This document shows positions 26,782 through 36,192 of a stretch of 64,000 nucleotides of DNA, in pieces. The position numbers were made by a program, and so were the translations under genes. Source of the DNA: Nocardiopsis_C rhodophaea (GTDB taxonomy: Bacteria; Actinomycetota; Actinomycetes; Streptosporangiales; Streptosporangiaceae); the NCBI RefSeq assembly GCF_039530945.1, contig NZ_BAAAPC010000002.1:186001-250000 (forward strand). Reading direction: 5' to 3'. Under the pieces are notes generated by a model. The model was not told the DNA's origin. It searched no databases and saw only the letters and a list, made by a program, of their open reading frames with translations. Every line of letters starts with the position of its first letter. Within the stretch, counting starts at the first letter, position 1.

Positions 26782-27792
26782 GTGAAACCCAGTGACCGCC
26801 GGCACTCTGATGGCCGCTTCGAGGTCATCACGATGGGCCGCGTGGGCGTCGACATCTACCCGGAGCAGGTGGGTGTCGGGCTGGATCGGGTGCGGTCCTT
26901 CGGGAAGTTCATCGGGGGCAGCCCGACCAACGTCGCCGTGGCCGCCGCCCGCTACGGGCGCGGCACGGCCCTGATCACCCGCACCGGCGAGGACCCCTTC
27001 GGCGCCTTCGTGCACTCCGCGCTGCGCGGCTTCGGGGTGGACGACCGCTTCGTCAGCCCCGTCCCCGGCCGCCCCACCCCGGTGACCTTCTGCGAGATCT
27101 TCCCGCCCGACGACTTCCCCCTCTACTTCTACGGCCGCGACCCCAAGGCCGCCGACCTGGAGATCGACGCCGCGGACCTCGACTACGACGCCATCCGCGC
27201 CGCCGACATCTTCTGGGTCACCGTCACCGGCCTGTGCCGGGAACCCAGCCGCACCGCCACCCTGGAGGCGCTCCGGGCCCGCGGCAAGCGCGGTACCACC
27301 ATCATCGACCTGGACTACCGGCCGATGTTCTGGGAGTCGCGCGACACCGCCCGCGAGGTCGTCGCCCAGGCGCTGCCCCACGCCACCGTGGCCGTCGGCA
27401 ACCTCGACGAGTGGGACACCGCCGTCGGCCGCACCGACCCGCATGAGGCCGCCGCGTCCGCCCGTGACAACGGCATCGACCTCGCCGTCGTCAAGCAGGG
27501 CCCCAAGGGCGTCCTCGCGGTGGACGGCTCCGGTGAGGTGGCGGTCCCTCCGGTCCCGGTCGACGTGGTCAACGGGCTGGGCGCGGGCGACGCCTTCGGC
27601 GGCGCCCTCTGCCACGGCCTGCTCTCCGGGTGGGACACCGAGCGCGTCATGCGCTTCGCCAACGCCGCCGGTGCCATCGTCGCCTCCCGGCTCTCCTGCT
27701 CCGACGCCATGCCCACGCAGGACGAGGTCGAGGCCAAGCTGGCCGGGACCGCCCTGGCGTTCGGCACCACCTCGACGCGCGGGAGCAGCTGA
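26782..27792 (+). CDS. iolC: 5-dehydro-2-deoxygluconokinase
   Basis: PfkB-family kinase (336 residues) that phosphorylates 5-keto-2-deoxygluconate. MGRVGVDIYPEQ, FIGGSPTNVAVAAARYG and the C-terminal NGLGAGDAFGGALCHGLL (catalytic Asp in GAGD) are the family marks; FGRDPKAADLEI-type and FWESRDTAREV stretches fit IolC. The GTG at 26782 follows CGGAGG. Its stop overlaps the next gene's ATG (TGATG at 27790-27794), so the kinase and the aldolase are translationally coupled. Confidence 0.92.
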   Translation: MKPSDRRHSDGRFEVITMGRVGVDIYPEQVGVGLDRVRSFGKFIGGSPTNVAVAAARYGRGTALITRTGEDPFGAFVHSALRGFGVDDRFVSPVPGRPTPVTFCEIFPPDDFPLYFYGRDPKAADLEIDAADLDYDAIRAADIFWVTVTGLCREPSRTATLEALRARGKRGTTIIDLDYRPMFWESRDTAREVVAQALPHATVAVGNLDEWDTAVGRTDPHEAAASARDNGIDLAVVKQGPKGVLAVDGSGEVAVPPVPVDVVNGLGAGDAFGGALCHGLLSGWDTERVMRFANAAGAIVASRLSCSDAMPTQDEVEAKLAGTALAFGTTSTRGSS

Positions 27793-28667
27793 TGGCGACC
27801 GACCGACTGCGGGAGATCATCGAGACGCGCGTGCACAACCCCGAGGCGATCGCCGAGGCCGCCGCGCGGCGGGTGAAGCCCGGCACGCTGGTGGGGGAGC
27901 ACGGCAAGGCGATGATCATCGCCGCCGACCACCCGGCGCGCGGGGCGCTGCGCGCGGGTGCGCGGCCCATGGCCATGGCCGACCGGGCCGACCTGCTCGA
28001 CCGGCTGTGCACGGCGCTGGCCCGGCCCGGCGTCACCGGGGTCCTGGGCACCGCCGACATCCTGGAGGACCTGCTGCTGCTCGGGGCGCTGGAGGGCAAG
28101 AGCGTCTTCGGGTCGATGAACCGCGGCGGGCTGGCCGGGGCGTCGTGGGAGATCGACGACCGGTTCACCGGCTACGACACCGCCGGTATCGCCGCCATGG
28201 GCTTCGAGGGCGGCAAGATGCTGCTGCGCCTCGACTACAACGACGACCGCACCCCCGCCACCTTCGAGGCCTGTGCCAAGGCGGTCGACGAGCTCAACGC
28301 GGCGCGGCTTATGGCCATGGTCGAGCCGTTCATCTCGCACCGCACCGACGGCGCCGTCAAAAACGACCTGTCGCCGGACGCGGTGACCCGCTCGGTGGCC
28401 ATCGCTTCCGGCATCGGCCGCTCGTCCGCCTACACCTGGCTGAAGGTGCCGGTGGTGGACGAGATGGAGCGCGTGCTGGCCGCCTCGACCCTCCCGGCGC
28501 TGCTGCTCGGCGGCGAACTGTCCGCTGACCCCGAGGCCACCTACGCCCGCTGGGGCGCGGCACTGAAACTGCCGACGGTCAGGGGTCTGACCGTCGGGCG
28601 ATCCCTGCTCTATCCCGCCGACGACGACGTCGTCGGCGCCGTCGACACCGCTGTGGGGCTGCTGTGA
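27792..28667 (+). CDS. DeoC/LacD-type aldolase of the inositol pathway
   Basis: 291 residues of (beta/alpha)8-barrel type. AMIIAADHPARGALRAGARPMAMADR near the N-terminus and a central Lys in MLLRLDYNDD region/TWLKVPVV (about residue 219) suggest a class I Schiff-base aldolase. It is conserved between iolC and iolB in actinobacterial inositol clusters, and by position should split 2-deoxy-5-keto-gluconate 6-phosphate into DHAP and malonic semialdehyde, the job of IolJ in Bacillus. It is unlike Bacillus IolJ, so that role is inferred from the gap in the pathway. Overlaps both neighbours by 1-4 bases. Confidence 0.78.
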   Translation: MATDRLREIIETRVHNPEAIAEAAARRVKPGTLVGEHGKAMIIAADHPARGALRAGARPMAMADRADLLDRLCTALARPGVTGVLGTADILEDLLLLGALEGKSVFGSMNRGGLAGASWEIDDRFTGYDTAGIAAMGFEGGKMLLRLDYNDDRTPATFEACAKAVDELNAARLMAMVEPFISHRTDGAVKNDLSPDAVTRSVAIASGIGRSSAYTWLKVPVVDEMERVLAASTLPALLLGGELSADPEATYARWGAALKLPTVRGLTVGRSLLYPADDDVVGAVDTAVGLL

Positions 28668-29554
28668 GCACTACCGATTCCAAGCACTACCTTCCGGCCG
28701 GGAGCACCGCCTCCGGCCCGTTCCGCACCGTCGTCACGCCCGAGTCCGCGGGATGGGGCTACTCCGGGCTGCGCGTACTGGAGCTCGCGCCCGGCGGCAG
28801 CCAGGAGGTCGCCACATCCGACTCCGAGACCCTGGTGCTGCCCCTCAACGGCGGCTGCACGGTGACCGTCGACGGCCAGACGTTCGAGGTCACCGGCCGC
28901 CAGGACGTGTTCTCCCGGGTCACCGACTTCGCCTACCTGCCGCGCGACGCCAGCGCGACCATCGCCAGCACCGGCGGCGGCCGGTTCGCGCTGCCCGCCG
29001 CGCGCTGCGAGAAGAGGCTGCCGGCCCGCTACGGCCCCGCCGAGAACGTGCCGGTCGAGCTGCGCGGCGCCGGGCAGTCCAGCCGCCAGGTCAACAACTT
29101 CTGCACCCCGCAGACCTTCGAGTGCGACAAGCTCATCGCCTGCGAAGTGCTGACCCCCTCCTCGAACTGGTCCTCCTACCCGCCGCACAAGCACGACGAG
29201 GCCACCGAGACCGAGCGCGAGCTGGAGGAGATCTACTACTTCGAGGTCGCCGACGGCCCGGTCGGCCCCGGCGTCGCCTACCAGCGGGTCTACGGCACCG
29301 AGCGGCGGCCGATCGACGTGCTCGCCGAGGTCCGCAGCGAGGACGTGGTGCTCATCCCGCACGGCTGGCACGGCCCGTCCATGGCCGCGCCCGGCTACGA
29401 CCTCTACTACCTCAACGTCATGGCGGGTCCGGGGGACGACCGCGCCTGGCTGATCTGCGACGACCCGGCGCACGGCTGGGTCCGCCAGACCTGGGCCGAC
29501 CAGGCGACCGACCCCCGCCTCCCGCTGTACACGGCCCAGGGAAAGGAGCAGTGA
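28664..29554 (+). CDS. iolB: 5-deoxy-glucuronate isomerase
   Basis: Cupin-fold isomerase of 296 residues that converts 5-deoxy-glucuronate to 2-deoxy-5-keto-gluconate. SSYPPHKHDEATETERELEEIYYFEV holds the metal-binding His-x-His and Glu ligands; EDVVLIPHGWHGPSMAAPGYDLYYLNVMAGP is the second cupin signature and a hallmark of IolB. The GTG at 28664 overlaps the upstream stop (GTGA), and its own stop overlaps iolD (GTGA), so the whole set is tightly coupled. Confidence 0.95.
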   Translation: MSTTDSKHYLPAGSTASGPFRTVVTPESAGWGYSGLRVLELAPGGSQEVATSDSETLVLPLNGGCTVTVDGQTFEVTGRQDVFSRVTDFAYLPRDASATIASTGGGRFALPAARCEKRLPARYGPAENVPVELRGAGQSSRQVNNFCTPQTFECDKLIACEVLTPSSNWSSYPPHKHDEATETERELEEIYYFEVADGPVGPGVAYQRVYGTERRPIDVLAEVRSEDVVLIPHGWHGPSMAAPGYDLYYLNVMAGPGDDRAWLICDDPAHGWVRQTWADQATDPRLPLYTAQGKEQ

Positions 29555-31440
29555 GCCCGGTGACCGAGACCGTCCGACTGACGACCGCCCAGGCGCTGGT
29601 CCGCTTCCTCGCCGCGCAGTACTCCGAGCGCGACGGCGTCGAGCAGCGCCTGATCCCCGGCGTGTGGGGCATCTTCGGGCACGGCAATGTGGCGGGCCTG
29701 GGCCAGGCCCTGCTGCAGGCCGCCACCACCGGCGAGGCCGATCTGCCCTACTACCTCGCCCGCAACGAGCAGGGCATGGTGCACAGCTCGGTGGGCTTCG
29801 CCAAGATGCGGGACCGGCTGCAGACCTTCGCCTGCACCGCCTCCACCGGCCCCGGCTCGACCAACATGGTCACCGGCGCCGCGCTGGCCACCACCAACCG
29901 CGTCCCGGTGCTGCTCCTGCCCAGCGATGTCTTCGCCACCCGCGGCCCCGACCCGGTGCTGCAGCAGCTGGAGGACACCCGCGGCGGCGACGTCACGGTC
30001 AACGACGCGCTGCGCCCGGTGTCGAAGTACTGGGACCGCGTCACCCGCCCCGAGCAGCTCATCCCCGCCGCGCTGGCCGTCGTGCGGGTGCTCACCGACC
30101 AGGCGGAGACCGGCGCGGTCACCCTGTGCCTGCCCCAGGACGTGCAGGCTGAGGCCGCCGACTGGCCGGTGGAGTTCTTCCGCAAGCGCGTGTGGCACAT
30201 CGACCGTCCGCGGCCGGACACCGACACGCTGGCCCGCGCGGCCGAGGCGCTGCGCGGCGCGAAGAAGCCGCTGATCGTCGCGGGCGGCGGCGTCGTCTAC
30301 TCCCAGGCCATGGCGGCGCTGTGCGACTTCGCCGCGGCGACCGGCATCCCGGTGGCCGACACCCACGCGGGCAAGGGCGCGGTCCCCTGGGACCACCCGT
30401 GCGCGGTCGGCGGGCTCGGCTCCACCGGCACCAAGGCCGCCAACACCCTGGCCCGCGACGCCGACGTGGTGCTCGGCGTCGGCACCCGCTACAGCGACTT
30501 CACCACGGCGAGCCACACCGTCTTCGCCAACCCCGACGTCCGGTTCGTCAACCTCAACATCGCGCGGCTCGACGCCGCCAAGCACCAGGCGTCGATGCTC
30601 GTCTCCGACGCGCGCACCGGGCTGGAGGCGCTGCGCCGCGAGCTCGACGACTGGCAGGTCGAGGCGGCCTACCGCGAGCGCGCCCGGGAGCTGGCCGCCG
30701 AATGGGCGCGGATCACCGATGAGTGCTATCACGCCGACCACGGCCCGCTGCCGGCGCAGACCGCGGTGCTCGGCGCGCTCAACGAGGTACTCGACCCGCG
30801 CGACGTCGTCGTCAACGCCGCCGGAAGCATGCCCGGCGACCTGCAGATGCTGTGGCGCGCCAGCGACCCCAAGGCCTACCACGTCGAGTACGCCTACTCC
30901 TGCATGGGCTACGAGGTGGCCGGCGGCACCGGCGTCAAGATGGGTGACCCCAGCCGCGAGGTGGTCGTCCTGGTCGGCGACGGCTCCTACCTGATGATGG
31001 CCCAGGAGATCGCCACCATGGTGTCCGAGGGACTCAAGGTCATCATCGTCGTGGTGCAGAACCACGGGTTCGCCTCGATCGGCTCGCTCTCGGACGACCT
31101 GGGATCGCAGCGCTTCGGCACCAGGTACCGCTACCGCGACGCGAAGAGCGGCCTGCTCGACGGCGGGATCCTGCCCGTCGACCTGGCCGCCAACGCCGCC
31201 AGCCTCGGCGCCGACGTCATCCGCGCCGAGGGCATCACGGAGTTCCGCGATGCCATCGCGCGCGCCAGGGCCGCCGACACCACCACCGTCGTGCACATCG
31301 AGACCGACCTGTACGGGCCCAACCCGCCCGGTTCGGCCTGGTGGGACGTACCGGTGAGCCAGGTGGCCGACCTCGACAGCACCCGCGAGGCCGCCGCCAC
31401 CTACGCCGAGCACAAGGCGCGGCAGCGCCACTACCTGTGA
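29551..31440 (+). CDS. iolD: 3D-(3,5/4)-trihydroxycyclohexane-1,2-dione hydrolase
   Basis: Thiamine-diphosphate enzyme (629 residues) that opens the ring of the trione intermediate to 5-deoxy-glucuronate. The N-terminal Pyr domain has GVWGIFGHGNVAGLGQAL and YYLARNEQGMVHSS (Glu for the TPP aminopyrimidine); the central domain has PLIVAGGGVVYS; the C-terminal PP domain has VVLVGDGSYLMMAQEIATM and VQNHGFASIGSL for Mg-diphosphate binding. This is the TPP fold of acetolactate synthases, and GHGNVAGLGQAL plus the context make it IolD. The GTG at 29551 is used; GTG 29560 is possible. Confidence 0.95.
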   Translation: MSPVTETVRLTTAQALVRFLAAQYSERDGVEQRLIPGVWGIFGHGNVAGLGQALLQAATTGEADLPYYLARNEQGMVHSSVGFAKMRDRLQTFACTASTGPGSTNMVTGAALATTNRVPVLLLPSDVFATRGPDPVLQQLEDTRGGDVTVNDALRPVSKYWDRVTRPEQLIPAALAVVRVLTDQAETGAVTLCLPQDVQAEAADWPVEFFRKRVWHIDRPRPDTDTLARAAEALRGAKKPLIVAGGGVVYSQAMAALCDFAAATGIPVADTHAGKGAVPWDHPCAVGGLGSTGTKAANTLARDADVVLGVGTRYSDFTTASHTVFANPDVRFVNLNIARLDAAKHQASMLVSDARTGLEALRRELDDWQVEAAYRERARELAAEWARITDECYHADHGPLPAQTAVLGALNEVLDPRDVVVNAAGSMPGDLQMLWRASDPKAYHVEYAYSCMGYEVAGGTGVKMGDPSREVVVLVGDGSYLMMAQEIATMVSEGLKVIIVVVQNHGFASIGSLSDDLGSQRFGTRYRYRDAKSGLLDGGILPVDLAANAASLGADVIRAEGITEFRDAIARARAADTTTVVHIETDLYGPNPPGSAWWDVPVSQVADLDSTREAAATYAEHKARQRHYL

Positions 31441-31468
31441 CGTGCCCCAACGAGAACGGACGCATGCA

Positions 31469-32974
31469 GTGACCACCACCAACACCATCCAGCACTGGAT
31501 CAACGGGGCCGCCACCCCGGGGGCCTCCACCCGCACCGCACCGGTGTGGAACCCGGCCACCGGCGCCGAGCAGGCCGCGGTCCTGATGGCCGAGGCCGGT
31601 GACGTCGACACCGCCGTCGCCGCGGCCGCGAAGGCCTTCGAGAGCTGGAGCGAGTCGTCCCTCACCCAGCGGACCCGTGTCATGTTCCGGCTGCGCGAGC
31701 TGCTGGTCGAGCACGAGGACGAGCTGGCCGGAATCATCGCCGCCGAACACGGCAAGGTCATCGACGACGCCCGCGGCGAGATCGTGCGCGGCCGCGAGGT
31801 CGTGGAGTACGCGTGCGGCATCATCAGCGCCCTCAAGGGCGGCTACTCCGACCAGATCTCCACCGGGATCGACACCTTCGACTTCCGCCAGCCGCTGGGC
31901 GTGGTCGCCGGGATCACCCCGTTCAACTTCCCGATCATGGTGCCGCTGTGGATGCACCCCATCGCCATCGCCTGCGGCAACACCTTCGTCCTCAAACCCA
32001 GCGAGCGCGACCCGTCGGCCGCCTCCTTCGTGGCTGGGCTGTACAAGCAGGCCGGGCTGCCCGACGGCGTGTTCAACGTCGTGCACGGCGACAAGGTCGC
32101 CGTCGACGCGCTCCTGGACCACCCCGGAATCGAGGCGGTCTCCTTCGTCGGCTCCACGCCCATCGCCAGGTACGTGCACGAGCGCGCCACCGCCGCGGGC
32201 AAGCGCGTGCAGGCGCTGGGCGGCGCCAAGAACCACGCCGTGGTCCTGCCCGACGCCGACCTGGAGTACGCCGCCGACCACCTGACCGCCGCCGCGTTCG
32301 GCTCGGCCGGGCAGCGGTGCATGGCGATCTCCGCCGCCGTGGCGGTGGGCGACGCGGCCGACGCGCTGCTGCCGGTGCTCGCCGAGAAGGCCGCGGCCAT
32401 CAGGGTCGGGCCGGGCCAGGACGTCGGCAACGACATGGGCCCGGTCATCACCGCCCAGGCCCGCGACCGCGTGGCCTCGTATGTCGCCTCCGGCGTCGAA
32501 CAGGGAGCGGTGGCCGTGGTCGACGGCCGCGACCTCAAGGTCGAAGGGCATGAGGACGGCTTCTTCGTCGGGCCCACACTGCTGGACCGGGTCACCACCG
32601 AGATGGACGTCTACACCGACGAGGTCTTCGGCCCGCTGCTGGTGGTCGTGCGCGCCGCCGACCTGGACGAGGCGATCGAGCTGATCAACGCCAACCCCTA
32701 CGGCAACGGCACCGCGATCTTCACCAGCGACGGCGAGGCCGCCCGCCGCTTCCAGCGCGGGGTGCACGTCGGGATGATCGGCGTCAACGTGCCGATCCCG
32801 GTGCCCATGTCGCACTACTCCTTCGGCGGCTGGAAGGACTCCCTGTTCGGCGACTACCACGTCCACGGCCCCGAAGGCGTCCACTTCTACACCCGCGCCA
32901 AGGTCGTCACCAGCCGGTGGCCGCACGTCTCCCGGTCCGTCGAGGCCGCGTTCAACTTCCCCACCCACGGCTGA
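31469..32974 (+). CDS. mmsA: CoA-acylating methylmalonate/malonate-semialdehyde dehydrogenase
   Basis: Aldehyde dehydrogenase fold, 501 residues, catalytic Cys284 in FGSAGQRCMAIS. ITPFNFPIMVPLWMHPIAIACGNTFVLKPSE is the MmsA/IolA hallmark, and the family's usual catalytic Glu is replaced by Asn in ALGGAKNHAVVLPDA, as expected for CoA-dependent members. It converts malonic semialdehyde to acetyl-CoA and CO2, the last step of inositol breakdown. An earlier in-frame GTG at 31442, directly after iolD, cannot be excluded as start. Confidence 0.93.
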   Translation: MTTTNTIQHWINGAATPGASTRTAPVWNPATGAEQAAVLMAEAGDVDTAVAAAAKAFESWSESSLTQRTRVMFRLRELLVEHEDELAGIIAAEHGKVIDDARGEIVRGREVVEYACGIISALKGGYSDQISTGIDTFDFRQPLGVVAGITPFNFPIMVPLWMHPIAIACGNTFVLKPSERDPSAASFVAGLYKQAGLPDGVFNVVHGDKVAVDALLDHPGIEAVSFVGSTPIARYVHERATAAGKRVQALGGAKNHAVVLPDADLEYAADHLTAAAFGSAGQRCMAISAAVAVGDAADALLPVLAEKAAAIRVGPGQDVGNDMGPVITAQARDRVASYVASGVEQGAVAVVDGRDLKVEGHEDGFFVGPTLLDRVTTEMDVYTDEVFGPLLVVVRAADLDEAIELINANPYGNGTAIFTSDGEAARRFQRGVHVGMIGVNVPIPVPMSHYSFGGWKDSLFGDYHVHGPEGVHFYTRAKVVTSRWPHVSRSVEAAFNFPTHG

Positions 32975-33026
32975 TTCCGCTGATTCCGCCGCTGGCCAGC
33001 CACACCGCACACGAAAGGTCCACGCA

Positions 33027-33947
33027 ATGACGGAGATGAGCCAGAAGCTGGTCCTGGGCTCCGCCCCCGACTCCTGGGGGGTGTGGTTCCCCGAGGACGA
33101 GTACCAGACGCCGTGGGACCGGTTCCTCGACGAGCTCGCCGAGTCCGGATACGACTGGCTGGAGCTCGGCCCCTACGGGTACCTGCCCACCGACCCCAAG
33201 CAGCTCGCCGACGAGGTCGGCAAGCGGAACCTGCGGGTCTCGGGAGGCACCGTGTTCGGCTCGCTGCACCGCCCGGAGCGCTGGGACGACATGCTCTCCA
33301 CCGTCCGCAAGGTCGCCGAGCTGACCGCCGCGGTGGGCGCGCACCACCTGGTGTTCATCCCGACGATGTTCCGCGACGAGAAGACCGGACAGTACTCGGA
33401 GTCGCCGACGCTCGACGACGACCAGTGGGCGGCGCTGAACAAGGGCGCCGACGAGCTCGGCCGGATCCTGCTCAACGACTACGACGTCCGGTTGTGCCTG
33501 CACTCCCACGCCGACTCCCATATCCAGACCCAGCCCGAGATCGAGCGGTTCCTCGACGGGACCGACTCCGACCTCGTCTCCCTGTGCCTGGACACCGGGC
33601 ATGTCGCCTACGGAGGCGGCGACGCCGTCGACCTGATCCGCCGCTACTCCGAGCGGGTCGGCTACGTGCACATCAAGCAGATGGACCCGGACATCATCCG
33701 GCAGGTCAACGAGGAGAACCTCTCCTTCGGCGAGGCCGTCAAGCGCGGGGTGTGCGTGGAGCCGCCCGCGGGCGAGCCGGCCCCGGCCGCTGTGGTCGAC
33801 GCGCTCAAGGAGGTCGACGCCCGCCTGTTCGTGATCGTCGAGCAGGACCTCTACCCGTGCGAGCCGGAGGTGCCCAAGCCCATCGCGGTGCGCACCCGCA
33901 AGTACCTCAACAGCTGCGGGCTCGGCGCCCGCTACCAGAAGGCGTGA
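33027..33947 (+). CDS. iolE: IolE-type TIM-barrel dehydratase (inosose dehydratase candidate)
   Basis: 306 residues of the xylose-isomerase-like TIM-barrel family. GSAPDSWGVWFPEDEYQTPW at the start, LCLHSHADSHIQTQPEIERFL, SLCLDTGHVAYGGGDAVDLI and YVHIKQMDP carry the metal-binding His, Glu and Asp residues, and FGEAVKRGVCVEPP parallels Bacillus IolE. It is the only member of this fold in the cluster, so the dehydration of 2-keto-myo-inositol is assigned to it; IolH or IolI-type epimerase function is the alternative. Confidence 0.8.
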   Translation: MTEMSQKLVLGSAPDSWGVWFPEDEYQTPWDRFLDELAESGYDWLELGPYGYLPTDPKQLADEVGKRNLRVSGGTVFGSLHRPERWDDMLSTVRKVAELTAAVGAHHLVFIPTMFRDEKTGQYSESPTLDDDQWAALNKGADELGRILLNDYDVRLCLHSHADSHIQTQPEIERFLDGTDSDLVSLCLDTGHVAYGGGDAVDLIRRYSERVGYVHIKQMDPDIIRQVNEENLSFGEAVKRGVCVEPPAGEPAPAAVVDALKEVDARLFVIVEQDLYPCEPEVPKPIAVRTRKYLNSCGLGARYQKA

Positions 33948-34120
33948 GTCGCAAACACAGTGTGCACCTCGCCTGACCACCACCGCTGAAATCCGGGCCG
34001 GATTCCCCCGTCGGCCACAAGCCCGCCGCCGGCCCGGATTGCCCACACGTCGTACCACCCACCGCGACCACGAAAGGTTCTCACCGATTCACCCCGCACC
34101 CCGCCTGAGAGGTTCCCGTC

Positions 34121-35101
34121 ATGTACTCCACCCGCAAACTCACCATCGCCCTCGCCGGTGCCGCCAGCATCGTCCTGGCCGCCTCGGCCTGCAGTTCCCA
34201 GGGCGGTAAGCAGGACACCGCCGCCGGCGGCGCCGACACCCCGGAGCTCACCATCGCGATGATCACCCACGAGGTCCCCGGAGACTCCTTCTGGGACAAG
34301 GTGCGCGCCGGTGCCGAAGCCGCGGCGGAGAAGAGCGACATCACCCTCGAATACTCCTCCGACCCGGAGGCCGCCAAGCAGGCCACGCTGATCCAGACCG
34401 CCATCGACAAGAAGGTCGACGGCATCGCGGTCACCCTGGCCAAGCCCGAGGCGCTCAAGGGCGCGATCAAGAAGGCCAACGAAGCCGGGATCCCCGTGGT
34501 CGGCCTCAACGCCGGGCTCGACCATTGGGAGGATCTCGGGCTCACCGAGTACTTCGGCACCGACGAGTCCGTGGCGGGCGAGGCCTTCGGCGAGCGGCTC
34601 AACGAGGTCGGGGCCGAGAAGACGCTGTGCGTGATCCACGAGCAGGGCCACGTCGCCCTGGAGACCCGCTGCTCCTCGCTCGCGAAGACGTTCGACGGCG
34701 ACGCCGAGACCCTGTACGTCGACGGGGCGAGCATGCCCGACGTGAAGTCGAGCATCACCTCCAAGCTGCAGGAGGACAAGGACGTCGATTACGTCGCCAC
34801 GCTCGGCGCTCCCTACGCGATGGGCGCGCTGGACGCGGTCGCCAACGCGAGGAGCGACGCCAAGGTCGCGACCTTCGACACCGACAAGAACCTGATGGGC
34901 GCGATCGAGGACGGCCTCGTGGAGTGGGCCGTGGACCAGCAGCCCTACCTGCAGGGCTATCTGGCCGTCGACGGCCTGTGGCTCTACAACGTCAACGGCA
35001 ACGTCTCCGGCGGCGGCAAGGCCGTGCTGACCGGCCCGAGCTTCATCGACAAGAGCAACATCGACGACATCAAGGTGTTCGCTGAGAAGGGCACCCGGTG
35101 A
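34121..35101 (+). CDS. Sugar-binding lipoprotein of ABC importer (probably inositol)
   Basis: 326 residues with a lipoprotein signal: basic start, hydrophobic core at about 7-22 and lipobox LAASAC with Cys at about 24. The rest is a periplasmic-binding-protein type 1 fold like ribose/galactose-binding proteins (AMITHEVPGDSFWDKVRAGAEAAAEK, QTAIDKKVDGIAVTLAKPEALKGAIKKANEAGIPVVGLNA, ATFDTDKNLMGAIEDG). It heads a three-gene importer directly behind the inositol catabolic genes. Inositol as ligand is inferred from this position. Confidence 0.9.
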   Translation: MYSTRKLTIALAGAASIVLAASACSSQGGKQDTAAGGADTPELTIAMITHEVPGDSFWDKVRAGAEAAAEKSDITLEYSSDPEAAKQATLIQTAIDKKVDGIAVTLAKPEALKGAIKKANEAGIPVVGLNAGLDHWEDLGLTEYFGTDESVAGEAFGERLNEVGAEKTLCVIHEQGHVALETRCSSLAKTFDGDAETLYVDGASMPDVKSSITSKLQEDKDVDYVATLGAPYAMGALDAVANARSDAKVATFDTDKNLMGAIEDGLVEWAVDQQPYLQGYLAVDGLWLYNVNGNVSGGGKAVLTGPSFIDKSNIDDIKVFAEKGTR

Positions 35102-35107
35102 CCCACC

Positions 35108-36175
35108 ATGAGCCAGACACTGACCGTTAGGGAGCCCGCACCACCGGCGTCGGAGAAGACGCTGCGGGTGGGCCAGCGCTCCCTGCTGAGACGCTTCATG
35201 AGCCGCCCCGAAGTGGGCTCGCTCCTGGGCGCGATCGTGGTCTTCGCGGTGTTCTTCGCCGTGGCCGAGCCGTTCCGGCAGGCGTCGTCGCTGATGACGG
35301 TGCTGTACGCCAGCTCGACCATCGGCATCATGGCCGTGGGCGTCGCGCTGCTGATGATCGGCGGGGAGTTCGACCTGTCCGCCGGTGTCGCCGTCATCAC
35401 CGCGTCGCTGACCGCCGCGATCCTCAGCTTCCAGCTCAACCTCAACGTGTGGGCGGGCGCGGGCCTCGCACTGGCCCTCGCGCTGACCATCGGGTTCGTC
35501 AACGGTGTGATCCTGGTGCGCACCAAGCTGCCCAGCTTCCTGGTCACACTGTCGATGTTCCTGATGCTGCAGGGGCTCAACATCGCGGTGACCAAGCTGA
35601 TCACCGGCAAAGTGTCGACCGACAGCATCCGCAACATGGACGGGTTCGCCTCCGCGCAGGTGGTGTTCTCCTCCTACGTGCCCATCCCCGGCCTGGGCGT
35701 CAGCGTCCGGATCACCGTCCTGTGGTGGCTGCTGTTCGTCGCCGTGGCCACGTGGGTGCTGATGCGCACCAAGGTCGGCAACTGGATCTACGCCGTCGGC
35801 GGCAACGCCGACAGCGCCCGCGCCGTCGGCGTACCGGTGGCGAAGGTCAAGATCGGGCTGTTCATGACGGTCGGGTTCTTCGCCTGGTTCAGCGGGATGC
35901 ACCTGCTGATGGCGTCCGGCGTACAGCAGTCCGGTGAGGGCGTCGGCAACGAGCTGCTCTACATCATGGCCGCCGTGGTCGGCGGATGCCTGCTCACCGG
36001 TGGCTACGGAACCGTCATCGGCGCGGCCATCGGATCGCTCATCTACGGCATGACCAAGCAGGGCATCGTGTACGCCGGCTGGGACAACAACTGGATCATG
36101 TTCTTCGTCGGAGCGATGCTGCTGCTCGCCGTCGTCGTCAACATGTGGGTCCGCAACCAGACGTCGAAGAGGTGA
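35108..36175 (+). CDS. ABC sugar-importer permease (RbsC family)
   Basis: 355 residues with about ten membrane helices. GVALLMIGGEFDLSAGVAVI is the family signature (I-x-G-G-x-D-L-S-x-G), and GGNADSARAVGVPVAKVKI is the EAA-like cytoplasmic loop that contacts the ATPase. Gene order, binding protein then permease then ATPase, is the usual one for the ribose/inositol group. It starts 6 bp after the binding-protein stop. Confidence 0.92.
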   Translation: MSQTLTVREPAPPASEKTLRVGQRSLLRRFMSRPEVGSLLGAIVVFAVFFAVAEPFRQASSLMTVLYASSTIGIMAVGVALLMIGGEFDLSAGVAVITASLTAAILSFQLNLNVWAGAGLALALALTIGFVNGVILVRTKLPSFLVTLSMFLMLQGLNIAVTKLITGKVSTDSIRNMDGFASAQVVFSSYVPIPGLGVSVRITVLWWLLFVAVATWVLMRTKVGNWIYAVGGNADSARAVGVPVAKVKIGLFMTVGFFAWFSGMHLLMASGVQQSGEGVGNELLYIMAAVVGGCLLTGGYGTVIGAAIGSLIYGMTKQGIVYAGWDNNWIMFFVGAMLLLAVVVNMWVRNQTSKR

Positions 36176-36192
36176 CCAGCGAGGTGAACACG

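Noticed and set aside
31442..31468. GTG at 31442 as start of mmsA
   Set aside because: It would start directly after the iolD stop without a ribosome site; the later GTG gives the usual family length. It remains possible.
29407..33010. Long leftward frames opposite iolD, mmsA and iolE
   Set aside because: Antisense of strongly recognised genes with codon-position bias explaining the openness; translations are Gly/Val/Arg/His-rich without motifs.
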